Part shown: piece by piece, positions 8,755 to 17,286 of the stretch
How the letters are laid out: each line of letters opens with the position of its first letter
Numbering within the stretch: the first letter of the stretch is position 1
Assembly (NCBI GenBank): GCA_905181625.1
Contig: CAJIYJ010000005.1
Span: 332,021 to 396,020, forward strand
From: an uncultured Flavobacteriaceae bacterium
Lineage (GTDB): Bacteria; Bacteroidota; Bacteroidia; Flavobacteriales; Flavobacteriaceae
Direction of reading: 5' to 3'
DNA length: 64,000 nt
Notes under the pieces: model-generated
The model's input: the letters and a program-made list of their open reading frames with translations, nothing else
What the model was told of the DNA's origin: nothing
Database searches by the model: none
Made by a program: the position numbers and the translations under genes

Positions 8755-10201
8755 ATGAATAACCTTCTTTACTCTTTTATATTTTTATTTGCATTAAACA
8801 TTAACTCTCAGTCTTCAACAGTCAAAGTATTAGACTCTCTGACCTTGTCTTCAATACCATTTGCTACGGTGTATTTTTCGAATAATAAAGGAATAATTAC
8901 TGACATAGATGGCCGTTTTGAATTAATAAACGAGCAATATGGCACTAACGATTCATTATTTATTTCATCTATGGGGTATAAAAAAACTTCTTTGAAAATA
9001 AGCAGTTTTAAAGATAGTATCGTTTATATGATTCCTGAAATGATAACATTAGAGAACGTAGTTGTTACAAATAGAAATCTAAGTTCAAATGAAATAATAG
9101 AAAAAGTAAAAGCAGGGATAGAACAAAACTATCAAAAAGAAATAAGCGAAAAAAAAATATTCTATAGATATGAGTCTAATAGGAAAATAGATAAGATAGA
9201 GCTTAACAAATTTAAATCATCTATTGATCAGGTTAATTCTTCTATTCTAGACAGCTTGTTAATTAGAGTTCCCAAAGAAAATAAAAGCGCAACAGAAACT
9301 TTATGTTATTACTACGGCAACTTAGAGGAGGGAAAGCAGAAAATAAATTTAATTAAATCTAGATTAACTTATAAAAAAGATGATGATATTTTAAATTCAA
9401 TAAACTCTAGACTAAAAGAAGCTTTACAGGAAAATCTAAAATCAAACTCATATTTTAAAATCAAGTCTGGTTTACTGCCTTTTTCTGCTGATTTATCAAT
9501 CGACGGACTTTGGGAAATAGATAGTACTAACCAAGAAGCATTAAAAAAAGCTCAAGATTTATGAGCTTAAAAGAAAACAAAACTTTGCTGCTTATCAAAA
9601 ATCAAGAATAACCAATATTTATTCTAATCTTTTTTATAATGAAGAAACAAAATTAGATTTTATTTTAAAATCTAATAGATATAGATTTGGTGATCCAGAA
9701 TTAACTTACTTAGGCAATCAGTTAGTTTATGTAATTTCCTGTTTTCCTAAAGGATCTAAAGATTATAAGGGTGTTTTATATGTAAATTCAGATGATTTTG
9801 CAGTTGTAAGAATTGATTTTGAAAATGTGAAATCCTTATTTAAATTTAAATTACTAGGAGTTTCTACAAACGTTTATTTGGAGGAGGGTCGAATGGTGTT
9901 TTCAAAACTAAATAATAAAAAATATTCTTTGAGCTATTTTCAGGTTAGTAATGGAAGAAAATCTGGTATTGACAGACCAATTAAGGTTGTTGAAAAAAAT
10001 AAATATGTAAAGGGGAGAAGAAAGCAAAATCAAATTTCATTTAAGTTAGATTTAATTATTAATTCATTAAACAAACAAGAACTGCAAATATTTCAGTCAA
10101 AAACTATGGACATCAAAGGGTTTGAAAACATAAAAGAAAACAACAAAGTATTGCCGGAATATTTGGATGAGTTTACCACCAACTTTTGGGAAGAGTTTTA
10201 A
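8755..10201 (+). pseudogene. CarboxypepD_reg-like surface/periplasmic protein, split by one frameshift
   Basis: The first frame (8755-9564) has a signal peptide, a carboxypeptidase-regulatory-like beta domain (SIPFATVYF, GIITDIDGRFEL, SMGYKK) and a NVVVTNRNLSSNEII stretch. This layout is typical of Bacteroidota outer-membrane-associated proteins. The frame fails in an A7 run at 9543-9549. Dropping one A joins it to the frame reading LKIYELKRKQNFAAYQK and continuing to the stop at 10201, giving 481 residues. An apparent GTG start at 9827 is an artefact of the break. The homopolymer location makes an indel error plausible. No enzymatic motif seen. Confidence 0.78.
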
Positions 10202-10219
10202 TTAAAAGCGCTTTAACAG

Positions 10220-10888
10220 ATGATTTTATCAAATAAAATATTTAGTTTTTTTAAGAAACTTAAATTCAATAATCAAAGAGATTGGTTTATAGATAATAAA
10301 CCAGCTTTTAAATTATATGAAGCACAAGTTAAAGTGTTCGGAGAAGAATTAAAAAATAGATTAAATAAGTTTGACAACATAGATCGTTTTAAAGTATTTC
10401 GTATTTATAGAGACGTTAGATTTTCAAAAGATAAAACGCCTTTTAAAACCCATTTTGGATTAACATGGCATCGTTCCAAACCACAATATCGTGGGGGATA
10501 TTACCTTCACATATCTCCTGGAAATAATTTTTTGGCTTGTGGTTTTTGGGATCCTAATCCAGACGATCTTAAAAGAATACGTCAAGAGTTCATGTATGAG
10601 GCTCAAGAGTTTAAAACGATAATAAATGCCCCAGAATTTAACTCTGTATGGGGGAGTTTAAAAGGAAACGAACTAAAAACAGCTCCAAGAGGAATAGATA
10701 AAAACCATTTGGAAATTGATTTAATTCGCAAAAAACAATATATATTTTCAATTTCATATTCCAATAAAGAAGTATGCGGAGAAGATTTTATTGACAAAGT
10801 GGAAGATGCACTTAAACAAGTTCGCCCATTTGTAGATTATATGTCCGAAGTATTAACAACTGACGAAAACGGACAATCTTTGTTGTAG
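10220..10888 (+). CDS. DUF2461 family protein
   Basis: A 222-residue cytoplasmic protein matching the TIGR02453/DUF2461 family. It has FFKKLKFNNQRDWF at the start, the RIYRDVRFSKDKTPFKTHFG core at about residues 60-80, and a GGYYLHISP strand. Family length is about 220, so it is complete. Function is unknown in all members I know. It begins 18 bases after the frameshifted surface-protein gene ends and may share its transcript. Confidence 0.88.
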   Translation: MILSNKIFSFFKKLKFNNQRDWFIDNKPAFKLYEAQVKVFGEELKNRLNKFDNIDRFKVFRIYRDVRFSKDKTPFKTHFGLTWHRSKPQYRGGYYLHISPGNNFLACGFWDPNPDDLKRIRQEFMYEAQEFKTIINAPEFNSVWGSLKGNELKTAPRGIDKNHLEIDLIRKKQYIFSISYSNKEVCGEDFIDKVEDALKQVRPFVDYMSEVLTTDENGQSLL

Positions 10889-10956
10889 TTAACTATTCCA
10901 CAGTGGTGGTTTATTCTTATTATACAGTTAACCTTAACCCTTAAACTTTTCTTACA

Positions 10957-11151
10957 TCAACTTTCAAGAAAAAATAAATCATCTACCCGACAATCTAATT
11001 CTTTTGAAAGTTTCAAACACAATAGTATGGAGGGATGAAATCTGTTATTTTCAATGGAGTTTATTGTTTGTCTAGAAACACCAATTTTTTTTGAAATATC
11101 TTCTTGTGTATATCCAGACTTTGTTCGATATAACTTTAAATTATTTTTCAT
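10957..11151 (-). CDS. Small XRE/Cro-type transcriptional regulator
   Basis: A 64-residue helix-turn-helix protein of the compact YgzD-like class: LYRTKSGYTQEDISKKIGV followed by SRQTINSIENNR, then CRVDDLFFLE, the standard end. It is essentially only a DNA-binding domain. Its start overlaps the stop of the preceding membrane-protein gene by 4 bases (ATGA), so the pair is translationally coupled. Such pairs usually autoregulate their own small operon, the membrane protein being the effector. Confidence 0.85.
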   Translation of the reverse strand: MKNNLKLYRTKSGYTQEDISKKIGVSRQTINSIENNRFHPSILLCLKLSKELDCRVDDLFFLES

Positions 11152-11630
11152 GAGTTATAGTGTTTGAATAGTCTGAATTTAAATATTAAATTAAATAAGA
11201 GAATTATTAAAAATAAGTTGAACACCAATACATACATATAGTTAATATTAAAAACTAAAAATGTAGATATAATTATTAACCCAAAACTTATAAACAGAGA
11301 TAAGGACAAACTTTCTAATCTAATTCTTGAAATTAATTCATCTTCTGTTTTCTCTTTACTAAAAGAGTTTATTAATCCTGAAACAATAATTAATAGGGTA
11401 AAAATTTCATCACCTAACCCATTTTCTATCCAACCAAAACCTGTTTGTTCTGAACCAAACCATTCATATGAAAAAATTGAAAAAACGTTGACAACAAAAA
11501 TGTCTTGTATTCTATCTGTCAAGAGTAAAAATAATCCAACTAGTATTGACAAATAAAAAACCACACCACTTGTTTTTTTAAACTTATTACTAAATAAATA
11601 ACTCATATTATAATTTTTATATTTCAACAA
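11148..11630 (-). CDS. Hypothetical membrane protein paired with XRE regulator
   Basis: A 160-residue protein with four hydrophobic segments (about residues 20-40, 70-90, 105-125 and 130-152) and a charged stretch KEKTEDELISRIRLESLSLS between segments two and three. That ELISRIRLES motif is common in small membrane proteins coupled to compact XRE regulators. The enzymatic role is unknown. It is followed by the regulator with a 4-base overlap. It likely starts from its own promoter in the AT-rich gap 11631-11690. Confidence 0.65.
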   Translation of the reverse strand: MLKYKNYNMSYLFSNKFKKTSGVVFYLSILVGLFLLLTDRIQDIFVVNVFSIFSYEWFGSEQTGFGWIENGLGDEIFTLLIIVSGLINSFSKEKTEDELISRIRLESLSLSLFISFGLIIISTFLVFNINYMYVLVFNLFLIILLFNLIFKFRLFKHYNS

Positions 11631-11689
11631 ATGTAAAGTATTTTTTACATAATGACAAAAAAACTTTACATTTAATCAAAAACGGATTT

Positions 11690-12015
11690 TTAATTTAACT
11701 CCTCAATGATAGGTTGAGACACCTCTACGATATCTTTTCTATTCATTCTTTCTTCACGAATTAAACCTTTCTTATAAATGGAGTGAACATGGTTGTTTTT
11801 AAAGGGACTTCCTCGGGGTGTTTTTAACCCCTCCTCGTTGAAGATTTGAGATATCTTTCTGAACCCAATAGGGGTAAGAAAACACTCTTTATATTTACAA
11901 ATTCTGTTGAATAAATACTGTTGATAATCACTATAATTTGATTCCCAAACTTTTGTTGTAGTTATTGTAACAGAGAACCTTATTACTAAATTCGAGAGGT
12001 AAGGATAACCGTTTT
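11690..12015 (-). pseudogene. Recombinase-like C-terminal remnant
   Basis: An open frame without a start codon, ending at TAA 11690-11692. From its upstream end it reads SNLVIRFSVTITTTKVWESN, then YSDYQQYLFNRI, LTPIGFRKISQIFNEEGLKT, PRGSPFKNNHVHSIYKKG and LIREERMNR. The central part resembles the Recombinase domain region of serine recombinases (a helix, 'lR.Is..Ln..g..T.rG', then a second helix). I recall the same RFSVTITTT and LTPIGFR segments at many unrelated flavobacterial loci, always without a catalytic resolvase domain. It lies directly downstream of glmS and overlaps the end of that reading frame out of phase. Either a decayed recombinase tail or an uncharacterised dispersed element. 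Confidence 0.6.
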
Positions 12016-12018
12016 CTT

Positions 12019-13863
12019 TTACTCCACAGTAACAGATTTTGCTAAATTTCTAGGTTGATCTACATTACAACCTTTTTTATTAGCTATATAATAAGATAAT
12101 AGTTGAAGGGGAATATTAGCAAGAATAGGCGCTATTAACTCATCACAATTAGGGATTTCAATTACGTGATCTGCTAATTTTTTAATTTCAGTATCTCCTT
12201 CTGAAACAATGGCTATAATCTGCCCTCCTCTAGCTTTGATTTCCAGAACATTACTAACTATCTTATGGTAGTGACCTTTTTTTGTAGCAATCACTACAAT
12301 AGGCATGCTCTCATCGATTAAGGCTATTGGGCCATGTTTCATTTCGGCTGCTGGATATCCTTCGGCATGTATATAAGATATTTCTTTAAGCTTAAGAGCG
12401 CCCTCAAGTGCGATAGGAAATTGGTATCCTCTTCCTAAATAAAGGAAATTGGCGGCATCTAGAAAATTTTCAGAAACATTCTCGATATGTTTACTTTTTG
12501 ACAGTACTTTTTCAAGAATTTGGGGAATTATAGCTAATTCTTTAATGACTCTTTTATATCTACTTTCTTCAATTGTACCTAGTCTTTTTCCAATATCTAG
12601 CGCCATTAAAAGAAGTAAACTAATTTGGCAACTAAAAGCTTTTGTTGAAGCTACTCCAATTTCGGAGCCTGCGTGTGTATAAACTCCCGTATGAGTTTCT
12701 CTAGCAATAGTAGAGCCAACTACGTTGCAAATTCCATATAAAAAAGCTCCTTTTTCCTTTGCCATTTTAATGGCAGCTAAAGTATCTGCTGTTTCACCAG
12801 ATTGTGAAATTGGGATAACAATATCTCCTTTATTAATTATAGGATTTCGGTATCGAAATTCAGAAGCATATTCAACTTCAACAGGAATTCGAAGAAGCTC
12901 TTCAAAATAGTATTCAGCCAATAAACCTGCATGCCACGATGTTCCACATGAAATAAAAATTATTCTTTTGGCAGATTTAAACTTATCGAAATGTTTTTCA
13001 ATTGATGAAATCTTAATTGGGGTTGATGCAGAAATTAAACGCCCTCTAAAGGTGTCTTTTATAGACTGAGGTTGCTCAAAAATCTCTTTTAACATGAAAT
13101 GATCGTAACCTCCCTTTTCAACTTCTTCAATGTCATGCTCAAGCTCTTCTATAAAAGGATCTAGAATAGAGTCTTCTTTGATTTCTCTTAACGTAAGCCC
13201 TTTTTTTAAGTTTATTATAGCCATTTCATGATCATTCAGGTAAATGCACCTTTTAGTAAATTCTAAAAAAGGAGAAGGATCAGAACCAATGTAGTATTCA
13301 GATTTACCAATTCCAATAGCTAAAGGACTTCCTAGCTTGGCTGTAACAATTTCATTTGGATTAGTTGAGTCAAAAACAGCAATAGCATAAGCTCCTACTA
13401 CTTGCTTAAGTGCGTAGTAAACAGCTTTACCTAACTTTATTTTTTTACTTTTCTTTATGTCCTCAATTAAATTGACTAAAACCTCAGAGTCAGTGTCAGA
13501 TTCAAAAACATACCCTTTTTTTAATAATACTGATTTTATAGAATGATAGTTCTCAATAATGCCGTTATGTACAAGTGAAATTTCCCCTGAGTTCGATACA
13601 TGTGGATGAGAATTAATTTGATTTGGTGGTCCATGAGTAGCCCATCTTGTATGCCCTATTCCTACAGACCCTTTTTTATCCTCCTTATTTGTAAATAGAC
13701 TTTCTAAATCGGCAACTTTACCTTTACTTTTCTTAATAACAGAAGTTTTATCATAAAGCATAATTCCTGCGGAATCATAACCTCTGTATTCCAATTTTTT
13801 TAACCCATTTATTAAGATATCATAAACAGGCTTATTTCCTATATATCCTACAATTCCACACAT
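12019..13863 (-). CDS. glmS: Glutamine--fructose-6-phosphate aminotransferase (isomerizing)
   Basis: A 614-residue enzyme making glucosamine-6-phosphate from fructose-6-phosphate and glutamine, the first committed step to UDP-GlcNAc. It begins MCGIVGYIG, where Cys 2 is the glutaminase nucleophile, followed by GHTRWATHG and SHPHVS. Two SIS sugar-isomerase domains follow from about residue 285, with FISCGTSWHAG and SQSGETADT. It ends with the universal LAKSVTVE. Length matches the family. A GNA1-like acetyltransferase ends exactly at the base before its start codon, so the two are co-transcribed. Confidence 0.97.
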   Translation of the reverse strand: MCGIVGYIGNKPVYDILINGLKKLEYRGYDSAGIMLYDKTSVIKKSKGKVADLESLFTNKEDKKGSVGIGHTRWATHGPPNQINSHPHVSNSGEISLVHNGIIENYHSIKSVLLKKGYVFESDTDSEVLVNLIEDIKKSKKIKLGKAVYYALKQVVGAYAIAVFDSTNPNEIVTAKLGSPLAIGIGKSEYYIGSDPSPFLEFTKRCIYLNDHEMAIINLKKGLTLREIKEDSILDPFIEELEHDIEEVEKGGYDHFMLKEIFEQPQSIKDTFRGRLISASTPIKISSIEKHFDKFKSAKRIIFISCGTSWHAGLLAEYYFEELLRIPVEVEYASEFRYRNPIINKGDIVIPISQSGETADTLAAIKMAKEKGAFLYGICNVVGSTIARETHTGVYTHAGSEIGVASTKAFSCQISLLLLMALDIGKRLGTIEESRYKRVIKELAIIPQILEKVLSKSKHIENVSENFLDAANFLYLGRGYQFPIALEGALKLKEISYIHAEGYPAAEMKHGPIALIDESMPIVVIATKKGHYHKIVSNVLEIKARGGQIIAIVSEGDTEIKKLADHVIEIPNCDELIAPILANIPLQLLSYYIANKKGCNVDQPRNLAKSVTVE

Positions 13864-14265
13864 TTATTGTTTTCTAATAATCATTTGAACTTCTTTTTTC
13901 TCAAATCCAATTTTCTCATAAAAAGGAACGTTACTTTCAGACGTATTTAACATCGTTTTGTCACAATTATTTTTAAAAGAAAGCTGGACTAAGTTTTCAA
14001 CTAGTAATTTTCCAGTTCCATTCCCTCTATAATTTTTGTTTACTGCAACGTCTTCAATTAAGCCAAGTTTCCTAGTTAATTTTTGAATAATATATAAAGA
14101 GGCTACACCAATAATTGTGTCATCTTTTTTAGCAATTAAAGTGATGGAATTGGGATCAGAAACATTTGTCAAGCATTTTTCTTTATCATATCTAGAACTA
14201 AAAGCATTAGCCCAAAGCTCAATTACTTGATCAATATCTTTTTTTTCTAAAAAGCGAATAGTCAT
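13864..14265 (-). CDS. GNAT acetyltransferase, glucosamine-6-phosphate N-acetyltransferase (GNA1)-like
   Basis: A 133-residue GNAT. Residues 70-75 read IEDVAV and 78-86 NYRGNGTGK, the acetyl-CoA loop. The C-terminal half has C-x-K at 101-103, NVPFYEKIGF at 112-121, and VQMIIRK at the end. This run (IEDV, YRG, CxK, NV.FYEK.GF, M.IRK) matches the eukaryotic GNA1 family closely. GNA1 acetylates glucosamine-6-P, the product of GlmS, and this gene directly abuts glmS in one transcription unit. Bacteria normally acetylate glucosamine-1-P with GlmU instead, so a GNA1-type bypass is inferred, not proven. A generic GNAT remains the alternative. Confidence 0.7.
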   Translation of the reverse strand: MTIRFLEKKDIDQVIELWANAFSSRYDKEKCLTNVSDPNSITLIAKKDDTIIGVASLYIIQKLTRKLGLIEDVAVNKNYRGNGTGKLLVENLVQLSFKNNCDKTMLNTSESNVPFYEKIGFEKKEVQMIIRKQ

Positions 14266-14341
14266 AATTATTCGCGAAAATAGAATATTTTATCTACAAA
14301 AAATATATATTAGTAGGGTAAAAAAACCATTTAAGCTACAA

Positions 14342-14905
14342 CTAGTTGAATTTCAGACTAGTTTCTAATTTGATAGAATCCAAAATTAATTTGTCACCAA
14401 GGTTTTCAAAAAAGCTTCCCGAACCATATCTGACATTGTATTTACTTCGATCAAATGTTAGGTAGCTTACCCAAGAGCTGTCTTTTAGTAACATTTTAAA
14501 ATCTATAGGATGAGAAGTTCCTTTAATAGTTAAGATGCCAGAAACACTTAATCCATTAGGGATTTTAGAAGAACTAGAAATTACAATTGAAGATTCATTA
14601 AATTTTTCAACAGAAAAAAAATCATCTGATTTTAAGTGACCTTCTAGCTTTCCTTTACTTGATCCTTGTAAATCTTCGACTGAAAGAGTGGTCATATCTA
14701 CAATAAAGGTACCTTTAGTAATTAACCCATTTTCAAATAATACATCACCAGATTTAAACTGCAAAGAACCATAATGAATTTTTGATGTTATTTGTTCCCC
14801 GGTCCACTTTAATGTGCTTTTTTCAAGATTTAAAGTTGTTTTTTGTGCAGAAAGCAAAAAAGTTCCAAAACAGATAAGGTATAAGAAGTGTTTTATTATT
14901 GTCAT
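14342..14905 (-). CDS. YceI-family periplasmic lipid-binding protein
   Basis: A 187-residue secreted protein with a signal peptide ending near LLSAQ. It has the YceI lipocalin-like barrel signatures LKWTGEQI near residue 32, DMTTLSVEDLQG near 69, HLKSDDFF near 90 and LTIKGTSHPIDF near 125. Family members bind isoprenoid or fatty-acyl lipids in the periplasm. The pattern continues to the conserved final strands (FDRSKYNVRYGSG). It is monocistronic, with no obvious partner. Confidence 0.9.
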   Translation of the reverse strand: MTIIKHFLYLICFGTFLLSAQKTTLNLEKSTLKWTGEQITSKIHYGSLQFKSGDVLFENGLITKGTFIVDMTTLSVEDLQGSSKGKLEGHLKSDDFFSVEKFNESSIVISSSSKIPNGLSVSGILTIKGTSHPIDFKMLLKDSSWVSYLTFDRSKYNVRYGSGSFFENLGDKLILDSIKLETSLKFN

Positions 14906-14965
14906 AGTTAAAATATATAAGATAGTTTGTTAAAGTGTAAAAAAGGGGGTGATTGGTATTAAAAA

Positions 14966-15097
14966 CTAGCTTCCTCTACCTGTTTTTCTAACTCCGCCAG
15001 ATTTAGCATTACTATTTTTGTTGCTAAAATTTTGTTTAACTCCTTTTTTGCTAGCAGTTTTTTTTTCAGTTCGATTGCCAAAAAATTTACTTCCCAT
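14966..15097 (-). CDS. 43-residue basic protein, conserved-looking
   Basis: A short gene from ATG 15097 to TAG 14966 encoding MGSKFFGNRTEKKTASKKGV and a Lys/Asn/Ser/Gly-rich tail ending RKTGRGS. The protein is strongly basic and low-complexity. I recall similar short GSKFFGNR-type proteins in flavobacteria, always hypothetical. It could bind nucleic acid. The clean start and its position in an otherwise empty 240-base gap support it. Confidence 0.55.
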   Translation of the reverse strand: MGSKFFGNRTEKKTASKKGVKQNFSNKNSNAKSGGVRKTGRGS

Positions 15098-15145
15098 TTT
15101 TAAAATTTTTATTTGATCTTTTAAATTTACTAAAATCATCTTAAA

Positions 15146-15820
15146 TTAGAATAGTAATTGCTCGAAAAAACCGCCAATTTTTTTATTTCTATCTATAAAG
15201 TGTATTTCAAGTATCCAGTTTTTAATCTTACCATCTAATCCATTAATAAGCATTTTTTCAGAGTTACCAGGATGGATGTAATTACTTTTATTTTCTTTCT
15301 CTAGCTTTTCGTGAGGGTATTGACCAATAAGATGACCGGCAATTTGACCTCCAAATTCCCATCCATAATCTGAAGCTAATTTCACGCAATAATCGTAAAG
15401 CTGAGCTCCAGTTAGATCTGAATTATTTTCAAAATAGGTTTTCCCCTTATACCAAGCCAATTCTATATCATTTTTAAGCTTTAATTTATATGGATCTTTG
15501 CCAATTACATAAGTTCTCCCAAAGTCAGCTTCCCAATCTTCGAATATTGGTCCAAAGTCAATAAATAAAATATCATCTTCTAGCAGATTAAGATTCTTAG
15601 GGTTTTCATTATAGGGCATTAATGTATTTTCTCCACATCTTACTATTCGTTTATGCCAATATTTCTGAATTCCAAACATTTCAAAAGCTAGAGTATAGAT
15701 CTCCTTGTTAATTTCTTCTTCACTTTTACCAGCAACTAAAAGTTTATTTGATTCAATCATATCAAACAACATTGCTGCTTTTTTTTCAGCATTAATTAAG
15801 TTTTTTAAGGTCAAGTTCAT
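15146..15820 (-). CDS. M24-family (Xaa-Pro aminopeptidase-like) metallopeptidase
   Basis: A 224-residue protein with the pita-bread fold of M24 peptidases. FIDFGPIFEDWEADFGRTYV gives the first two metal Asp residues (FEDWEADFG). GGQIAGHLIGQYPHEKL gives the catalytic His region, and WILEIHFIDR and GGFFEQLLF give the two metal-binding Glu. All five metal ligands therefore appear present. It lacks an N-terminal creatinase domain, so it is a short stand-alone form. Substrate unknown; X-Pro peptide cleavage is the family default. Confidence 0.85.
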   Translation of the reverse strand: MNLTLKNLINAEKKAAMLFDMIESNKLLVAGKSEEEINKEIYTLAFEMFGIQKYWHKRIVRCGENTLMPYNENPKNLNLLEDDILFIDFGPIFEDWEADFGRTYVIGKDPYKLKLKNDIELAWYKGKTYFENNSDLTGAQLYDYCVKLASDYGWEFGGQIAGHLIGQYPHEKLEKENKSNYIHPGNSEKMLINGLDGKIKNWILEIHFIDRNKKIGGFFEQLLF

Positions 15821-15893
15821 TTAAGAAGTTTAAAAATCAAATAAATATAATTAAATTGTAATGTTTACTTTCTAATGTAGAACAACATTTTAT

Positions 15894-16622
15894 ATGAAAA
15901 AAATAATTTTAATTGTATTTATTATGTCAAACTGTTCTTCAAACGAAAGAAATATACTAAATATTGGTCACAGAGGCGCTAAGGGACATATAGCAGAAAA
16001 CACTTTAGCTTCAATTAAAAAAGCTATAGACCTAGGGGCGGATGGAGTTGAAGTAGATGTGTTTAAATGTTTAACTGGAGAAATAGTAGTTTTTCATGAT
16101 AAAAGTTTAGATAAGTTAACTAACGGAATCGGTCTTATTGAAGAAAAAACATTAGAAGAATTAAAAGAGCTTAGAGTTTTAGATTCACAAGAACAAATAC
16201 CCACTTTATTAGAAGTAATTGAATCAATAGGTGAAGATGTATTTCTAAATATTGAACTTAAGGGGCGTAATACTGCAGAAGGATCTTTAGATCTTGTCAA
16301 AAAACATATAACAAAAAGCGATAATATTTTGTTTTCAAGTTTTAATTGGGATGAATTAAAAGATTTAAGAAAATTAGATAGTGAAATAAAAATTGCTTTA
16401 ATAACAAGAGAAAATCCTCTCTTGGCGATTAATCCCGCATTAAGCTTGAATGCCATAGCTATTAACCCTTCTTATAAAAGTTTAAATAAAAATAATACAT
16501 CTGAAATTTATAAAGCTGGACTTAAAATTTATACCTGGACAGTGAATGATACAGTTCAAATAAGTGAAATGATAAATTTAGGAGTCCATGGAATTATTAC
16601 TGATTTCCCAGAAAAAATATAA
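15894..16622 (+). CDS. Glycerophosphodiester phosphodiesterase
   Basis: A 242-residue enzyme with a short N-terminal hydrophobic signal ending in a possible lipobox (MSNC), so probably exported. The GDPD signature is complete: GHRGAKGHIAENTL (catalytic His-Arg), DGVEVDV (metal Glu/Asp), VVFHDKSLDKLTNG (catalytic His) and FLNIELKG (metal Glu). It hydrolyses deacylated phospholipids to glycerol-3-phosphate and an alcohol. It ends 1 base before the convergent SerK-like gene. Confidence 0.92.
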   Translation: MKKIILIVFIMSNCSSNERNILNIGHRGAKGHIAENTLASIKKAIDLGADGVEVDVFKCLTGEIVVFHDKSLDKLTNGIGLIEEKTLEELKELRVLDSQEQIPTLLEVIESIGEDVFLNIELKGRNTAEGSLDLVKKHITKSDNILFSSFNWDELKDLRKLDSEIKIALITRENPLLAINPALSLNAIAINPSYKSLNKNNTSEIYKAGLKIYTWTVNDTVQISEMINLGVHGIITDFPEKI

Positions 16623-16623
16623 T

Positions 16624-17067
16624 TTATTTATTGACCTCTACTTTAAATAAACTCGAAAGTAACATTATGGGCTGCCACTCTTTAGTCTTGCTGCAATAAA
16701 TAATATGACTAGTGCTTTTAGGCTCCATTAAGTCTCCGTTTATTCCATGCTCTATTATTTGATCTTTGGAGTATTTCTGATCAATAGAAGTTTTAATATC
16801 ATTAGAAAAATAATCTAGTTTAGTAACAGGAATTTTTTTAAATCCTAGTTTTTTTAAACTAAAATATCTGTGGTGACCATCAATAATTACCATGCTTTTA
16901 GAACAACATAAAATAGATGAAAGAACTATATGATCGTTAAAAGATTTAAGAAAATTACTTATTGTAGAAGTGTTTTTTTCTATAATTTTTTCGTGAGGGA
17001 AAATTAAGTCAACGTCAACCAGATCTAAGCCTTTAATTATTTCTGGATTAAAATCAATTGAATACAT
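16624..17067 (-). CDS. ParB-fold / free serine kinase (SerK/SbnI)-like protein
   Basis: A 147-residue protein. Early on it reads DVDLIFPHEKI and then MVIIDGHHRYFSLKKLGF at about residues 74-91, followed by KIPVTKLDY. This PHE...DGHHR arrangement matches the ParB-like domain of free L-serine kinases (archaeal SerK, staphylococcal SbnI), where the Glu after PH and the DGHHR loop are functional. It ends with a STSHIIYC stretch. It may phosphorylate serine to O-phosphoserine, but no cysteine or staphyloferrin biosynthesis genes are nearby, so function is inferred from motif alone. It is short relative to SbnI. Confidence 0.6.
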   Translation of the reverse strand: MYSIDFNPEIIKGLDLVDVDLIFPHEKIIEKNTSTISNFLKSFNDHIVLSSILCCSKSMVIIDGHHRYFSLKKLGFKKIPVTKLDYFSNDIKTSIDQKYSKDQIIEHGINGDLMEPKSTSHIIYCSKTKEWQPIMLLSSLFKVEVNK

Positions 17068-17077
17068 AATTCAAGGA

Positions 17078-17188
17078 TTAATGATATGTAAAATGAGCAA
17101 CAAAAACTGCTACAATAACTAACACTACAATATTTACTACTATCAAACCATAAATATTGTTAGAAATTAAAAAATCATTTTTTTTCAT
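17078..17188 (-). CDS. 36-residue single-span membrane protein
   Basis: A short gene from ATG 17188 to TAA 17078. It has a polar start (MKKNDFLISNNIY) followed by one long hydrophobic helix (GLIVVNIVVLVIVAVFVAHF). It lies 10 bases upstream of the SerK-like gene in the same direction, so they may be co-transcribed. Small membrane proteins of this kind often modulate larger partners. No homolog recognised. Confidence 0.45.
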   Translation of the reverse strand: MKKNDFLISNNIYGLIVVNIVVLVIVAVFVAHFTYH

Positions 17189-17286
17189 CTAATATAACTT
17201 TAGCAGCAAAGCTAATAAAAAGATGTCATAGACAACATTACATTTTAAAATTTTCTATTTACTTTTAGTCTAAAATTATAGTTATT

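Noticed and set aside
8755..10201. Programmed ribosomal frameshifting as an explanation for the split surface gene
   Set aside because: An A7 run can slip, but no downstream pseudoknot or Shine-Dalgarno-like stimulator is visible, and three other genes show similar breaks. Sequence error or mutation is simpler.
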